Source of the DNA: Hahella ganghwensis DSM 17046 | GTDB lineage: Bacteria; Pseudomonadota; Gammaproteobacteria; Pseudomonadales; Oleiphilaceae | NCBI RefSeq assembly: GCF_000376785.1 | Contig: NZ_AQXX01000126.1 | Span: forward strand, 47,155 to 111,154 | Direction: 5' to 3' | DNA: 64,000 bases | Shown here: positions 1 through 9,616 of the stretch, piece by piece | Layout of the letters: every line of letters begins with the position of its first letter | How positions within the stretch are numbered: the stretch's first letter is position 1 | Notes under the pieces: generated by a model | What the model was told of the DNA's origin: nothing | Database searches by the model: none | The model's input: only the letters and a program-made list of their open reading frames with translations | Made by a program: the position numbers and the translations under genes

Positions 1-960
1 GATCAAGACCTGGTTTTGTATTCTGTTTACTATCAGAATACTGACCGTCAGAACCACCGCAACAATACCGCCCATAATGGCAGTCCACTTAATATGCAAT
101 GGCATATAACGTTGCTTGGTTTTTTCTTCCTGATCGATAAGAGCATCCAGCTCCCAATGCAGAGCATCTACGAGCTCCCGCCCGCTGTTAAAACGTTTAC
201 CGGGTTTCTTTTCCAGCAGGCGCCGCAGAATATTATGCAGCCCTCGAGGCATACCCTCGGGCATTTTCTTGAGATATTCAGGCTGTTTGCTAATAATTTC
301 AGCCACAACCGTTCCCATTGAATCTGCCTTGAAAGCTTTCTGACCAGTCAATAACTCATACATGACCACGCCAAGAGAAAAAAGATCAGAGCGGCCGTCC
401 AAAGATTCACCGCATGCCTGTTCGGGCGACATATATCTTGGTGTCCCCAGTATGGTTCCCACCTGGGTTTCACTACTGTCATCCCTGTGAGCAATACCGA
501 AATCAGCAAGTTTTACAGTTTCACCGTCAGGCATAAACAGAATGTTGTCCGGTTTTACATCACGATGCACAATGCCCTTGCCATGCGCGTAATCCAACGC
601 ATTTGCCAGCTGAAGCATCAGTCGGATAACCTGCTTGGTGGTAAAACGCTCTCCCCTGTTCAGCTTCTTACCGAGCGTTTCCCCATCCACCAACTCCATA
701 ACGATGTAAGGAACCTCTTCGACCCTGCCGACGTCATAGATCGTGACAATATTGGAGTGAGATAGAATGCCCGCCGCTTTGGCCTCACTGAGAAAACGTG
801 CCGTAAATTTCTCGGTTAACCAAATATCCCGCTTAAGTACTTTGATTGCCACATGGCGATTGATTTCAACATCAAAAGCAAGATATACATCTGCCATGGC
901 ACCGCTGCCAAGGGCTGATTCCACTCGGTAACGTCCTAACTTTTTGCCCACTAAGTCCAT
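1..960 (-). CDS. ppkA: T6SS serine/threonine protein kinase, PpkA type (3' end outside window)
   Basis: Hanks-type kinase, read from ATG at 960 and open to the window edge (320 codons seen, no stop). The glycine loop is GSGAMADVYLA (residues 18-28), the ATP lysine K40 lies in VAIKVL, the catalytic loop is HRDVKPDN (132-139, Asp134), DFG is at 153-155 and SPE serves as the APE motif. A hydrophobic stretch at about 294-313 looks like a single membrane span, so a periplasmic part probably follows outside the window. In T6SS loci such kinases phosphorylate the FHA protein to switch on assembly. The PP2C phosphatase, FHA protein and TagF encoded nearby support that role. It follows the LysM/TPR lipoprotein gene by about 140 bp on the same strand. 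Confidence 0.9.
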   Translation of the reverse strand, partial: MDLVGKKLGRYRVESALGSGAMADVYLAFDVEINRHVAIKVLKRDIWLTEKFTARFLSEAKAAGILSHSNIVTIYDVGRVEEVPYIVMELVDGETLGKKLNRGERFTTKQVIRLMLQLANALDYAHGKGIVHRDVKPDNILFMPDGETVKLADFGIAHRDDSSETQVGTILGTPRYMSPEQACGESLDGRSDLFSLGVVMYELLTGQKAFKADSMGTVVAEIISKQPEYLKKMPEGMPRGLHNILRRLLEKKPGKRFNSGRELVDALHWELDALIDQEEKTKQRYMPLHIKWTAIMGGIVAVVLTVSILIVNRIQNQVLI

Positions 961-1102
961 AACATTCCCTTCTCTGATAGCGTGTGGCTACTTTCGGATA
1001 ATATCTAAAATCTCTGAAAAACAGACTTGGATTTTAACTACGAATTAACGAAAGATGCGGCAAGTCTCACTTCACCCCCTTAAGGGATCACAATGCCACA
1101 GT

Positions 1103-2416
1103 TTACTGATCCTTTATTTTAGACAACTTGCCTTTCAGCTCATTCGCCTGAACCAGATAGGCTTTAGCCGCGCTGTGTTCAGGATCGATATCCAGAACGT
1201 ATTCCCACAGGGAAATAGCTTCATCGAGTTCCTGCTTTCTGTAGGCATTGGTAGCCATTCGGTGGTATTTGGCTGCGAGTTGAGCCTTCAGCTCTTCAGC
1301 CGCTCTTTGAGCCTCTTCGTTAGACTCATCCAAGCCCACACTACGAACATAAGCTGGCAGGGCTGCATCCAAATCCCCCCGACTCGACAGGATATTACCA
1401 ATCTCATAGTGATATCTCGCCGCTAATGCAGGATCGTCGCTCTCAAGCTCGTTAGCCACACGCTGATATATGGATGGCACTTCGCTGCTTAAATCTTCAG
1501 GAAGTGAGTTGTCCGAACGTAACTGATGGATAGCCTCTGCCGCAGCGACGTAGTCTTCATCAGCAATGGCCTGTCGAACAGTATCAGAATTGATTAATGC
1601 TGCACTCGATGAACCCGAAAGCTGTTCAACCTTAGCGGTCCCGGTTTCGGTAACTTCGGCATTGCTTTCAGAAACACTCTCATCGACAGCAGCGTCAACA
1701 ACCTGCTCTTTTACAGCATCTTCCTGTACAACAACCTCTTCATTAGTGCCGACTGCCTGATCTTCCATATCCACTGCCGCACTTTCTTCCATGTCCGCGA
1801 TATCTTCAGGTACGGGCTCTACAATTTCTTCAACAGCTTCAGTTTCCGCCTTTGCTCGCTCTGCCGCCTGTTTCTTTGCTTTAATTGCTCTGTCTGTCGC
1901 AGGAATATTAATTGATTGCCCGACGATCAACTTGCTGGAAACCGGAATGCCATTATACTTCGCAAGCCCGTAAAACCCGTACACATCTCCTAAGTAATCA
2001 CGGGAAAGTGTTGAAAGTGTCTGCCCCCATTTCAATTGAATAGGAAAAGATTCTGCCGGATACAACTCTTCTACTGGCGTCTTAATCTGCTTGATTATAC
2101 GAGTTGCCCTGGAGTCATTTGGCTTTTCTGACTGGTAGGCTTCCAACTCAACCAATGCCTCGTCCACTTTATTAGCATTTAGCTTTTTAAGCGCATATCT
2201 GAACCGTTGCTTGGAAGTCAGCCCGGCCTTGGGAAGATACGCGGGCTCCTTATTCAGGTCTGCCTCGGATTCCTGAGTCGGGATATTTAGCTCTTCTTCA
2301 GGTTTTGTTTGCTGTTGCTGACACCCAGAGAGTACAGCGACCAACCCTAAAGAGACCAATCCGGAAACGACCAACCGGGAAAATTTTCTCCCTTGCCTTT
2401 CAGTTATGAGTACCAT
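1103..2416 (-). CDS. LysM and TPR lipoprotein of the T6SS locus
   Basis: A 437-residue protein with a lipoprotein signal peptide (LSGC, Cys32), so probably an outer-membrane lipoprotein. Residues about 120-170 resemble a LysM domain (LKWGQTLSTLSRDYLGD, ending in QSINIP), which binds peptidoglycan. A long acidic, low-complexity stretch follows (about 185-265, rich in Glu, Val and Ala). The C-terminal third (about 280-430) looks like TPR helices. The gene lies between hcp and the ppkA-type kinase, on the strand of the T6SS operon. I do not know a named T6SS family with this layout. A role as wall anchor or scaffold is inferred from its domains and position. The ATG has a GGAG about 9 bases upstream. 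Confidence 0.75.
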   Translation of the reverse strand: MVLITERQGRKFSRLVVSGLVSLGLVAVLSGCQQQQTKPEEELNIPTQESEADLNKEPAYLPKAGLTSKQRFRYALKKLNANKVDEALVELEAYQSEKPNDSRATRIIKQIKTPVEELYPAESFPIQLKWGQTLSTLSRDYLGDVYGFYGLAKYNGIPVSSKLIVGQSINIPATDRAIKAKKQAAERAKAETEAVEEIVEPVPEDIADMEESAAVDMEDQAVGTNEEVVVQEDAVKEQVVDAAVDESVSESNAEVTETGTAKVEQLSGSSSAALINSDTVRQAIADEDYVAAAEAIHQLRSDNSLPEDLSSEVPSIYQRVANELESDDPALAARYHYEIGNILSSRGDLDAALPAYVRSVGLDESNEEAQRAAEELKAQLAAKYHRMATNAYRKQELDEAISLWEYVLDIDPEHSAAKAYLVQANELKGKLSKIKDQ

Positions 2417-2798
2417 CCTCTTCTACTCCTTCCTTTAATAATACTATCTCTCACTACAGTCCAGCTTCCGGGATCACCCTTAAAACAGACACTCGTGCGA
2501 CTTTAATTCCACTTTATGACATCAACTACCGCTACCAAAGAAATGTACTTTGGACAGGCATGGACAGGTAGTCGAATATGATGTTTATAAAAGTCTTCCT
2601 CTTAATTGACAAGGCCCTTTTCAATTAGGCCTGCTCCCTGTATTTCCCAGCTCCGGCATTTAATTCAGCAGTCTAAAGACTGGAAAAATACGAATCTCGA
2701 CAAAGGCGGGTTAACAACAGCACTGTCGTCTAATTTCCGATATAGCACCAACGACATAAGTACATTTTTTGAACGCCATCATAAAACATTCCTAATTC

Positions 2799-2814
2799 TG
2801 GCGGAACCAATGCA
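2799..2814 (+). promoter_or_regulatory. Possible sigma-54 -24/-12 element
   Basis: TGGCGGAACCAATGCA has GG and GC separated by 10 bases, the sigma-54 spacing, but departs from the consensus at the centre. Sigma-54 control of hcp is known in some T6SS. It lies about 670 bp upstream of hcp, which is far. Weak evidence. Confidence 0.2.
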
Positions 2815-3280
2815 AATCCAGACAGACCGCCCTCAAGCACTTTCTATCGAGCCCCCTAAAGCTTGCAGCTTCAACCAACCTAGGGAATACCCTATAAGGG
2901 AAAAGCGAAAAAATTATAACTTGTAGCAATAAATGATCAATTCGAAGAACAGCCTATACCTTTCGGATTATCCTTAAAGTTGCATCCTACATTATTCAAA
3001 CCAATCAGTCGCAACCAGATCTTCGTTCCAGCAAATAACCAGGGTCGCACTACCCCGCTATTGGCATTTAGTTGACGAAATCGAATACGGATAGTTCCAA
3101 ACAAGCGGGTGCCTATTTTTACGAAGAAAGCAGACAAGCAATTACAATACAGAAAGGTTCTCACTTTCAGACTTGATGGATTGATCGTCTCTTACCATAC
3201 TTACTGTCGCCGATTACCCCTGTTTGTCCACCTGTGTACCTGTACCAGCCGTACATCCATGAAATACACCACCGTATTTT

Positions 3281-3311
3281 TTGGTGCGACAAAAATGGAT
3301 TTATCTATAAT
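3281..3311 (+). promoter_or_regulatory. Possible sigma-70 promoter of hcp
   Basis: A perfect TATAAT (3306-3311) follows TTGGTG (3281-3286) with a long 19-base spacer. Transcription from here would give hcp a leader of about 160 bases containing the A7/T7 hairpin at 3373-3400. No other well-matched promoter was seen closer to hcp. Confidence 0.3.
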
Positions 3312-3480
3312 CAGGGGCCGGCATCAAGGAACTTTCCCCTTAAAATCAATCGACTACAAGGAAGGAAAGAATGTCGAAAAAAAGATTATCTTTTTTTGAC
3401 GGGTTTATAAATGCATTACCGCTTTAGTAAGTGACACCAAGTTAAACTGTCAAACTGACACAACAGAAGGAAGATACACC

Positions 3481-3969
3481 ATGGCAATTTACATGAACTA
3501 CAACGGGCTGAAAGTTAAAGGTAATGTAACCGCTGAAGGTTACAAAGACTGGATTCGTCTTGACAGCTTCCAGTTCGGCGTTGGACGCCACATCACTATG
3601 GAAGCTGGTCACATGTCTAACCGTGAAGCTACCCGTCCAAGCATCAGCGAAGTAGCTGTTTCCAAGCTGATGGACACCGCTTCTTCAGGTCTGTTCAAAG
3701 AATCTCTGACTGGCGACGCTGGCGTTAAAGTACAAATCGACGTTGTTCGTACTGCAGCAGACAAGATCGAAAAATACGTTTCCTACGAACTGGAAGACGT
3801 AATGATTAGCAGCTACTCTGTATCTGCCGGTGCCGACTCTGCTCCTAGTGAAGCAATCTCTCTGAGCTTCGCTAAAGTAGTAATGGCTTACACTGCTGCG
3901 GACCGTGCTAACAAAGGTGCTACTCCAGAGCGTGTTGGTTACGACCTGGAAGCTGGCAAGAAGCTTTAA
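3481..3969 (+). CDS. hcp: T6SS tube protein Hcp
   Basis: A 162-residue protein of the Hcp1 family (TssD), whose hexameric rings stack into the tube expelled by the T6SS and which also carries small effectors. Family features include the N-terminal strand region (MNYNGLKVKGNV), the RHITMEAGHMSNREATRP segment and a C-terminal beta half. Length is normal. The ATG is preceded by AGAAGGAAG, a good ribosome site. The gene is monocistronic: it points against the flanking T6SS genes, has a long leader and ends in a strong terminator, which fits the need for far more Hcp than other components. Its codons look more uniform than those of neighbouring genes, consistent with high expression. Confidence 0.95.
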   Translation: MAIYMNYNGLKVKGNVTAEGYKDWIRLDSFQFGVGRHITMEAGHMSNREATRPSISEVAVSKLMDTASSGLFKESLTGDAGVKVQIDVVRTAADKIEKYVSYELEDVMISSYSVSAGADSAPSEAISLSFAKVVMAYTAADRANKGATPERVGYDLEAGKKL

Positions 3970-3991
3970 TTGGTCAGCCACACGGCTAACT

Positions 3992-4023
3992 AAAAAAGGG
4001 GAGAAGAAATTCTCCCTTTTTTA
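3992..4023 (+). terminator. Rho-independent terminator of hcp
   Basis: GGGAGAA and TTCTCCC pair around a GAAA loop, flanked by A6 and T6 runs that extend the stem and supply the U-tract. It lies 22 bases after the hcp stop. The A-run makes it potentially active in both directions. Confidence 0.85.
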
Positions 4024-4289
4024 TTGCCCCAAATTCTCCCCCCCCTCACTCTTTTCGCCGCTTAATATTTTCATTAGTCCTTCCCCACCACTTGCTTTCA
4101 TACCTCGCCAATTTTTAAACATCCAACAAAGGCAATTGCAGCGTCTCCCTTGAGAAATCGCCATACCCCCCTTGCCAGATTATTTTGGCAATCTGGTAAT
4201 AAGGCATACCATCACGGCAGAACCAATTTATTATCAGGGAATATTTAGGATTGGATCAAACAGGAAGGATAGAGGCGCGAAAAGAGGAA
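4024..4289. other. Intergenic region between hcp terminator and the 82-residue membrane protein gene
   Basis: The region is pyrimidine-rich on the plus strand at first. A 7-bp inverted repeat (CCAGATT 4175-4181 and AATCTGG 4190-4196) lies about 95 bases downstream of the minus-strand gene ending at 4290 and could form part of its transcript end, but no T-run follows. Nothing else was seen. Confidence 0.4.
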
Positions 4290-4538
4290 TTATTCAATAG
4301 AAAGCAGGTACAGTAAGTAACTTGCCGCAACAACGCCAACAACAGAAAACAGAATCAACCCCATTACCATACTCCGGGGTTTCCCATCTTTCCCTTTATA
4401 GCTATAGTTTTCACGATCGTCGAGGACCGCCTCCAATACCTGCCGACGCTGACGACGAATATCACTGCGAGTGACATCTTCGTCCAGCTGTTTCTGGTTT
4501 AAAGCCATCAACTTATCATTGTACTTCGCGGCAGACAT
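4290..4538 (-). CDS. Small membrane protein in the T6SS operon
   Basis: An 82-residue protein from MSAAKYND. The N-terminal 50 residues are charged and probably helical (KQLDEDVTRSDIRRQRRQ). Residues about 57-80 form one membrane span near the C-terminus, so the bulk probably faces the cytoplasm. The start at 4538 is chosen because GAGGTG lies 7 bases upstream and overlaps the end of pppA, whose stop (4540-4542) is one base before this ATG, suggesting translational coupling. An upstream start at 4556 has no comparable site. I do not recognise the family. Coupling to the phosphatase gene suggests a role with PppA or as a membrane accessory (inference). Confidence 0.7.
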   Translation of the reverse strand: MSAAKYNDKLMALNQKQLDEDVTRSDIRRQRRQVLEAVLDDRENYSYKGKDGKPRSMVMGLILFSVVGVVAASYLLYLLSIE

Positions 4539-4539
4539 A

Positions 4540-5262
4540 TTACTGCACCTCAACAAGAATAAAACTTACGTTGTCTCGGGCCTCTCCTGACAGAGCCTCA
4601 CTAAGAAGACGGTCAGAAGATTTCTGGATTTTTGACTGATGAATAAGCTGCTGTATTCTTGCTTCGTTAACTTCATTGTACAAACCATCAGTACAGATCA
4701 GAAAACGATCTTTGGGCTTTACAGTAAACGCATTAATGTCCACAAACAATTCATCATGAACACCCACAGCTCTTGTTAACATATTCTTGAAACGACTTTG
4801 CTCTGCCTGCTCTTTAGTCAGGTGCCCGACATCCATCATTTCCTGAACTTTACTGTGATCATGACTCATTCGATAGAGCTTGTTGTTTCTCAGCAGATAA
4901 ATGCGAGAATCCCCTGCCCAAATGGCAACAGCCACCCCATACCTGATAACCAGGCACGCAACTGTCGAGCCAACTTTATTGCCATTAAACTTTTCCTGCC
5001 CATAACCAATAAGCTCGTTATTCAAACGAAAAAGGCTATCTTCAACCTGTTCAACCACATCTACCAGATAGGCCCTCAGGTTTGCATTTTTTAGGGTTGA
5101 TGTGATTTTCTGGCTCGCGTAATCGCCGGCATGATGTCCTCCCATGCCGTCAGCAACGACCCATAAACCATCCTCATCACGAGCCGCCAGAGAATCTTCA
5201 TTATGTGTTCTGACATTTCCCTGATGGGTTCGAAGTTCGGATTTGCAGGTAAAAGCATTCAC
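4540..5262 (-). CDS. pppA: T6SS PP2C-type serine/threonine phosphatase PppA
   Basis: A 240-residue, single-domain PPM/PP2C phosphatase. Metal-binding and core motifs are present: RTHNED (early Asp), ADGMGGHHAG, AGDSRIYLL, CTDGL and the late ARDNVSF. In known T6SS regulation PppA removes the phosphate that PpkA puts on the FHA protein and so resets secretion. It sits between tagF (27 bp upstream) and the coupled small membrane protein, in the same leftward operon as fha and upstream of the kinase gene. The length is normal for this family, with no membrane span. Confidence 0.92.
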   Translation of the reverse strand: MNAFTCKSELRTHQGNVRTHNEDSLAARDEDGLWVVADGMGGHHAGDYASQKITSTLKNANLRAYLVDVVEQVEDSLFRLNNELIGYGQEKFNGNKVGSTVACLVIRYGVAVAIWAGDSRIYLLRNNKLYRMSHDHSKVQEMMDVGHLTKEQAEQSRFKNMLTRAVGVHDELFVDINAFTVKPKDRFLICTDGLYNEVNEARIQQLIHQSKIQKSSDRLLSEALSGEARDNVSFILVEVQ

Positions 5263-5289
5263 CAGAATAAAGCGCCTTTCTTATTTTAT

Positions 5290-5985
5290 CTAATACAGAC
5301 CTTGCCAGCCCCATTGCTGCCATTTTCCATCGATAAAGGCAGTAAAGCTTTGATACTTTGGCAACAGGTTACTACTGATTAATTTAGGCCTTACCCAGGT
5401 TGAACCCTCGGTCCACCAAAAACTATATTTCGCTCCAGCCTGATGAAGAAGCTCGGATGTCAGTGCACTCGTGACCTGAAAAGGACCCGCCGCAGTCATG
5501 GGAACATCAAGGCTTAGAGCGTCGAGCCCCCCAATTCGTGGGCTGTCTATATCAGGCTGCGGCAGCTCAATAAATGCCTGCCTGAACTCATCAAAATCGA
5601 TAGCCTGATCGAGCACCTGCCCCACCAATGCTTCCAATGATTCATACCACACAGCATTCTTCAGCATCACATCCAAAGGAGCGACCTGTGGTTCAAGTGG
5701 ATACATCAAAGTAAACGGAAAATATCGCCCCACTTTATCCACACTGGGGCACCATAGACCAACCCAAGCCTGCTCATTCACAATGGAAGGCAGCAAAACA
5801 AAGCGCCACCATGGAGCTACCAGATAGAAATCCAGCCAATGCTCTCCCAACGCCTGCTGACTTGCCAGCACACTGTTCTGTAGCCATTTATCCCAAGTAG
5901 AGCTCATTGAGCCTGGGAGATTGAACTGCACAAAATCACCAGTACAGGGCAATTTCCCAAAATACCCGAGCTTTGTTTCGGTCAT
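5290..5985 (-). CDS. tagF: T6SS-associated protein TagF
   Basis: A 231-residue protein of the TagF_N family, recognised by the N-terminal KLGYFGKLPCTGDFV segment, the WLDFYLVAPWWRF segment, the GRYFPFTL motif and a C-terminal WWTEGS. In Pseudomonas TagF represses T6SS post-translationally, acting with the FHA protein in the kinase/phosphatase pathway. In some species TagF is fused to PppA. Here the two are separate neighbouring genes with a short gap, in keeping with that link. Cytoplasmic, with no signal peptide or span. Confidence 0.92.
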   Translation of the reverse strand: MTETKLGYFGKLPCTGDFVQFNLPGSMSSTWDKWLQNSVLASQQALGEHWLDFYLVAPWWRFVLLPSIVNEQAWVGLWCPSVDKVGRYFPFTLMYPLEPQVAPLDVMLKNAVWYESLEALVGQVLDQAIDFDEFRQAFIELPQPDIDSPRIGGLDALSLDVPMTAAGPFQVTSALTSELLHQAGAKYSFWWTEGSTWVRPKLISSNLLPKYQSFTAFIDGKWQQWGWQGLY

Positions 5986-6055
5986 ACCCTACTCTCCTCT
6001 ATGGCCCTTGACTGGTAAACAATGAGAGTCACGTCCACTTTTTGATCACAACTCA

Positions 6056-9000
6056 TCACAAGGATTCCGGGCACCGGTATTGCTTGATCCATCCTGCAGA
6101 AAATGGATTCAAGGTACTGGAGGCCAGCAGCTCCAACTGCGCTTTACGCCGTTCGACTTCCACTCCAACCTGATACAGACGCGCTGACCCGCCCCCTTCA
6201 ACCGTACTATCTTCCAGCAAACGGAACAGCCCCCAATCACCGTCATAAGCAGTCTGGTGAAGAGTCTCATTCAGATCTTCAAATACAATCCGGGCTCCAG
6301 GCTTATCATAGGTGGGCCACTGCATGGTTTTACGTAATTGAGGACCATGGGTATAACGCAACCTTTGAGTTCCAACTTCCAGATCAAATCTGCGAACAGT
6401 GTTATCAAGACGATGCGGCTTAACCTGGAAGGTGATTGATGGATCTCCTCCACTATCACCAAAGAATACCTGCCTCAGTGCTGCCGCCTGTCTGATCTGA
6501 TTCAGTGAAGAATTACTAATCCCCATCGTGCGACCGTCTACTGCTTTAGGTCTTAGCCTGCTATCAACAAAAGGCCTGATATTGGCTTTGACGAAACTTT
6601 CCTCAACACCATCCGGCTTGAAGAAATTGCTGAAATCACTCAAAGCAGCATCACTACTGGATTTGGAAGCGAACGGAAAGCTTCTGGCGAGGGTCTTCTG
6701 GAAAGGAGAGTATACCTCGCGATTCCAGCTTGAGTTCAAATGCCCTTTGGCTCCCCCCAATATGACTTTCCAGCTCTGGTCACCCATGGTTTCTAGCCAT
6801 CCCTTAAGATAGGAAGGTGCCCTTGACGCCGTGATTCTCATCGCCTTGATTGGATCCTCTCCAGATCCAGCAAATCTGCCTCGAGCATATTTGAAGGAAG
6901 CCTCCCCTGAGTTTGGAGCAAGTGAAATTTCCTCCAACTTGTCAAAAAGCCCCTGCAGTTTTTCTGTGTAACGCTCCAGGTCTTTCTCCTCTACCAGTTT
7001 GTGCAGAGGCCTGAAGTGCTCATCGACCGGTGTCGGCTGGCGTTGTGCTGACAGAGCGGAACCTGCTGCATCCAAAACAGCCCCCGCCCTTCCCGAAGCA
7101 TCCACTTCCGGAAGTTTAGGTGTCAGCAGAGTTTCCTTACTGGCACGATTCAACAGCGCGTTGATCGGCGACTCCGTTCGATCCAGACTAAGAGCTACCG
7201 CATCTCTTGCTTTCTGCAGATTACTGAAGTTGCCTATTTCTGGCGCAGACAAAGTCTGCGACCAAGCCTGAATATAATCCGCGAAATAAAGTGCCTTGAT
7301 CTTGTTAACGATGTTTTCAACATCCTTATCAGAAAAATCTTCCTGGTTTTCTGCTCCCAGTATCCATTGCTCGCTGGAGTATTTCTGAACAAGATCGGAA
7401 TCCGGTGAAAGATCAAGACTGTTGTATCCCGCCTTGGTATATAACAGAGGTACCTGCAATGCACGCCCGACATCACCTGTAACATTAAACAACGCCCGCA
7501 TATCAACCCCTAAGTCATCCCTGAGGTTAAGCGTGCCTGCATATTCCGGTTGACGCTGAATCTGTTTGTAAATTCGCTTCTCGATCGGAATCGTTCTCAA
7601 CTTGCTCCGAGTCCGCTCAACCAGAGTGTCACGGAGAGCCAGATTGGTATACTTCTCATCCAGCATCTGGTTAAGATACCCTTTCAACAAATCCTGCTGC
7701 CCAGCCTGTCCAGGGAGCTTTTCAGCCCAATAGTTAGAAAACCACTCTTTAACCTCCCCGATATCACGTACGCTGCTGTCTCCCAGCATCAGGTATACTC
7801 GCAGCGCATCATACAGGGCATCGTTACTGGACTCGGATACCAGAACTCCCTCCAGATGGCGTTGAACCATAGGCCTGAAGAAATGACGCAAAGCCCGGTC
7901 ATAGGTGATATCTGTTTTGGACACAACGCCAGAGTCATATAACCCCAGACTGCTAATCCAAGGGTGGTTATTTTCTTGGTACAGCACCCGGATATTCTGT
8001 AGCGGCTGCAGTATGGCAATCACCTGCTCAAATTCCTGGGGTTCAGGCGTTTCCGTTGCCAAGCGGCTATGTTCATCAAGAGCAACTTGAACATCTTCCA
8101 TCAATGCCTGAGAGCTCAGAACACTTGTTGTCCACGCACCTACTGCACCAGCAAACACTAGCGCCATTAACGCAAATGCTACACGGCGAACCCATCTGAC
8201 TTTCTTTTCGTAGCCAACATTAAGAGTGGCGAGTTCTGACTCAGGAAATACTACAGACTTCATTAAATGATGAATAAAGAAGCTCTTACCTGACCCCGGA
8301 GGCGTAGCTGCGACGTTATAGTTAATCCCATAGTTGGAAGACAGGTTTGCCAGAATACGATCAATAGGACGGCCTTCCTGGGTACCACTGGTAAAATAAA
8401 CACCGCGCAGAATTGACTGCTTCTCAAATCGACTGGTGGTGAAGACTGACTTTATAAAGTTATCCAGCACCCCTCTCAGATTCTCAACCTGTCCCGGGAA
8501 ACCGAGTATTTTGCTACGTCTGGCTGTATCCCTTTCGCGATGAGCGCGCCAAATCACCCGATCGTTCAAACGGCGAACAAGTGCATCGAATTCAGGGATA
8601 AAGTAATCGGCGGTCTGCGACGCATTTTGGTTGTCCGCAAACGGAAAGGTCATCCCCCAGACTTGCTCCCTCTCGGAGTTAGTCAGGTCTTCAAAGAATT
8701 CATTGAAGCCGGCAATAAGATCTGCTTTTGTAAAGAGGATATAAATAGGGAACTTAACACTGAATTGCTCTGGCAGCTCCTGCAGGCGTAAACGAATACG
8801 CTCAGCATGCTGCTGTCGTTCTGCTTCACTGGAAGACAACAAATCCTGAACACTGACCGCCAGGATGACACCGTTGATTGGTCGACGCGTTCTGTATTTA
8901 CGCAGTAGCCCGAGGAAATTGTTCCAGGCGGATTTATCTTGTGTCGCATCACTGTCTTGAGTGGTATATCGACCAGCCGTATCAATAATGACCGCCTCGT

Positions 9001-9520
9001 CTGTAAACCACCAGTCACAATTACGGGTTCCGCCAATTCCACCAATCTGCTGGATCCCAAGCTTTTCCTTTAACGGAAAATGCAGCCCGGAGTTCACCAG
9101 CGCTGTGGTTTTACCAGCACCTGGAGGGCCAATAATGACATACCATGGCAACTGATATACCGACCGCCGTCCTTGCCGCCCCTCAAATCGAGCCGTTTTC
9201 AAAATGCCCATGGCCTGCTTGAAGCGATCCGTAATCACCTGGGCTTCTTCGTCAGAGGCTGAGGGCCCTGTATCCTCTTGTATAGCCTCTACCATGGCAT
9301 CATTCTTCTTACGCTGCGTCAGCAGTTTGACCATGAAGATAATCAGTCCAATCATCCACACTGCCAGAATGACAACCAGCCTTCCCATGGAAGACAGAGC
9401 CTCTGCCGGGTCACCGAATTTGACGTAATCCGCCCCGAACCAAATCACCAATGAAATGGCGACCACGCCTACCAGTGCAAGAAATAATGGATGAATGAGC
9501 CATCGAAAAAAGCGCGACAT
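6056..9520 (-). CDS. tssM: T6SS membrane complex protein TssM (IcmF)
   Basis: A 1154-residue inner-membrane protein that forms the trans-envelope channel complex with TssL and TssJ. Two N-terminal spans (about 10-30 and 47-67) precede a cytoplasmic NTPase-like domain with Walker A GPPGAGKT (131-138) and a Walker B-like AVIIDTAGRY. A third span lies near residues 445-465 and a large periplasmic part follows to the C-terminus, which in the family contacts TssJ. The Walker motif is intact. Length is typical. The gene follows tssL with a 96-bp gap and precedes tagF by 70 bp. Confidence 0.96.
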   Translation of the reverse strand: MSRFFRWLIHPLFLALVGVVAISLVIWFGADYVKFGDPAEALSSMGRLVVILAVWMIGLIIFMVKLLTQRKKNDAMVEAIQEDTGPSASDEEAQVITDRFKQAMGILKTARFEGRQGRRSVYQLPWYVIIGPPGAGKTTALVNSGLHFPLKEKLGIQQIGGIGGTRNCDWWFTDEAVIIDTAGRYTTQDSDATQDKSAWNNFLGLLRKYRTRRPINGVILAVSVQDLLSSSEAERQQHAERIRLRLQELPEQFSVKFPIYILFTKADLIAGFNEFFEDLTNSEREQVWGMTFPFADNQNASQTADYFIPEFDALVRRLNDRVIWRAHRERDTARRSKILGFPGQVENLRGVLDNFIKSVFTTSRFEKQSILRGVYFTSGTQEGRPIDRILANLSSNYGINYNVAATPPGSGKSFFIHHLMKSVVFPESELATLNVGYEKKVRWVRRVAFALMALVFAGAVGAWTTSVLSSQALMEDVQVALDEHSRLATETPEPQEFEQVIAILQPLQNIRVLYQENNHPWISSLGLYDSGVVSKTDITYDRALRHFFRPMVQRHLEGVLVSESSNDALYDALRVYLMLGDSSVRDIGEVKEWFSNYWAEKLPGQAGQQDLLKGYLNQMLDEKYTNLALRDTLVERTRSKLRTIPIEKRIYKQIQRQPEYAGTLNLRDDLGVDMRALFNVTGDVGRALQVPLLYTKAGYNSLDLSPDSDLVQKYSSEQWILGAENQEDFSDKDVENIVNKIKALYFADYIQAWSQTLSAPEIGNFSNLQKARDAVALSLDRTESPINALLNRASKETLLTPKLPEVDASGRAGAVLDAAGSALSAQRQPTPVDEHFRPLHKLVEEKDLERYTEKLQGLFDKLEEISLAPNSGEASFKYARGRFAGSGEDPIKAMRITASRAPSYLKGWLETMGDQSWKVILGGAKGHLNSSWNREVYSPFQKTLARSFPFASKSSSDAALSDFSNFFKPDGVEESFVKANIRPFVDSRLRPKAVDGRTMGISNSSLNQIRQAAALRQVFFGDSGGDPSITFQVKPHRLDNTVRRFDLEVGTQRLRYTHGPQLRKTMQWPTYDKPGARIVFEDLNETLHQTAYDGDWGLFRLLEDSTVEGGGSARLYQVGVEVERRKAQLELLASSTLNPFSAGWIKQYRCPESL

Positions 9521-9616
9521 ACTGTCCTCTGATGTATTCCTAACCTGTTAGCTTCCGGGTAATCGCCCCTGAAACTGCACAAGACCGTCGTATAAGTAAC
9601 AAAACGGGTCTATGGT

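Larger units (their letters stand above)
2417..3480. other. Long intergenic region upstream of hcp
   Basis: This 1.06-kb stretch separates the lipoprotein gene (leftward) from hcp (rightward) and must carry both promoters. Its open frames (2606-2926 plus, 2937-3164 minus) start at TTG or GTG and show no recognisable domain. An A7/T7 hairpin lies at 3373-3400 in the probable hcp leader. Two weak promoter candidates are listed separately. The length is unusual next to the tightly packed genes around it, so an sRNA or a decayed gene is possible, but I cannot identify one. Confidence 0.5.

Noticed and set aside
2606..2926. Open frame of 106 codons in the long region before hcp
   Set aside because: It starts at TTG, has no ribosome site and no protein-like pattern.
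2937..3164. 75-codon minus-strand frame in the same region
   Set aside because: GTG start without a ribosome site. No domain was seen, though a decayed gene is not excluded.
3373..3400. A7/T7 hairpin as a terminator in the hcp leader
   Set aside because: The stem is almost only A-T pairs with a 7-base loop, too weak to call.
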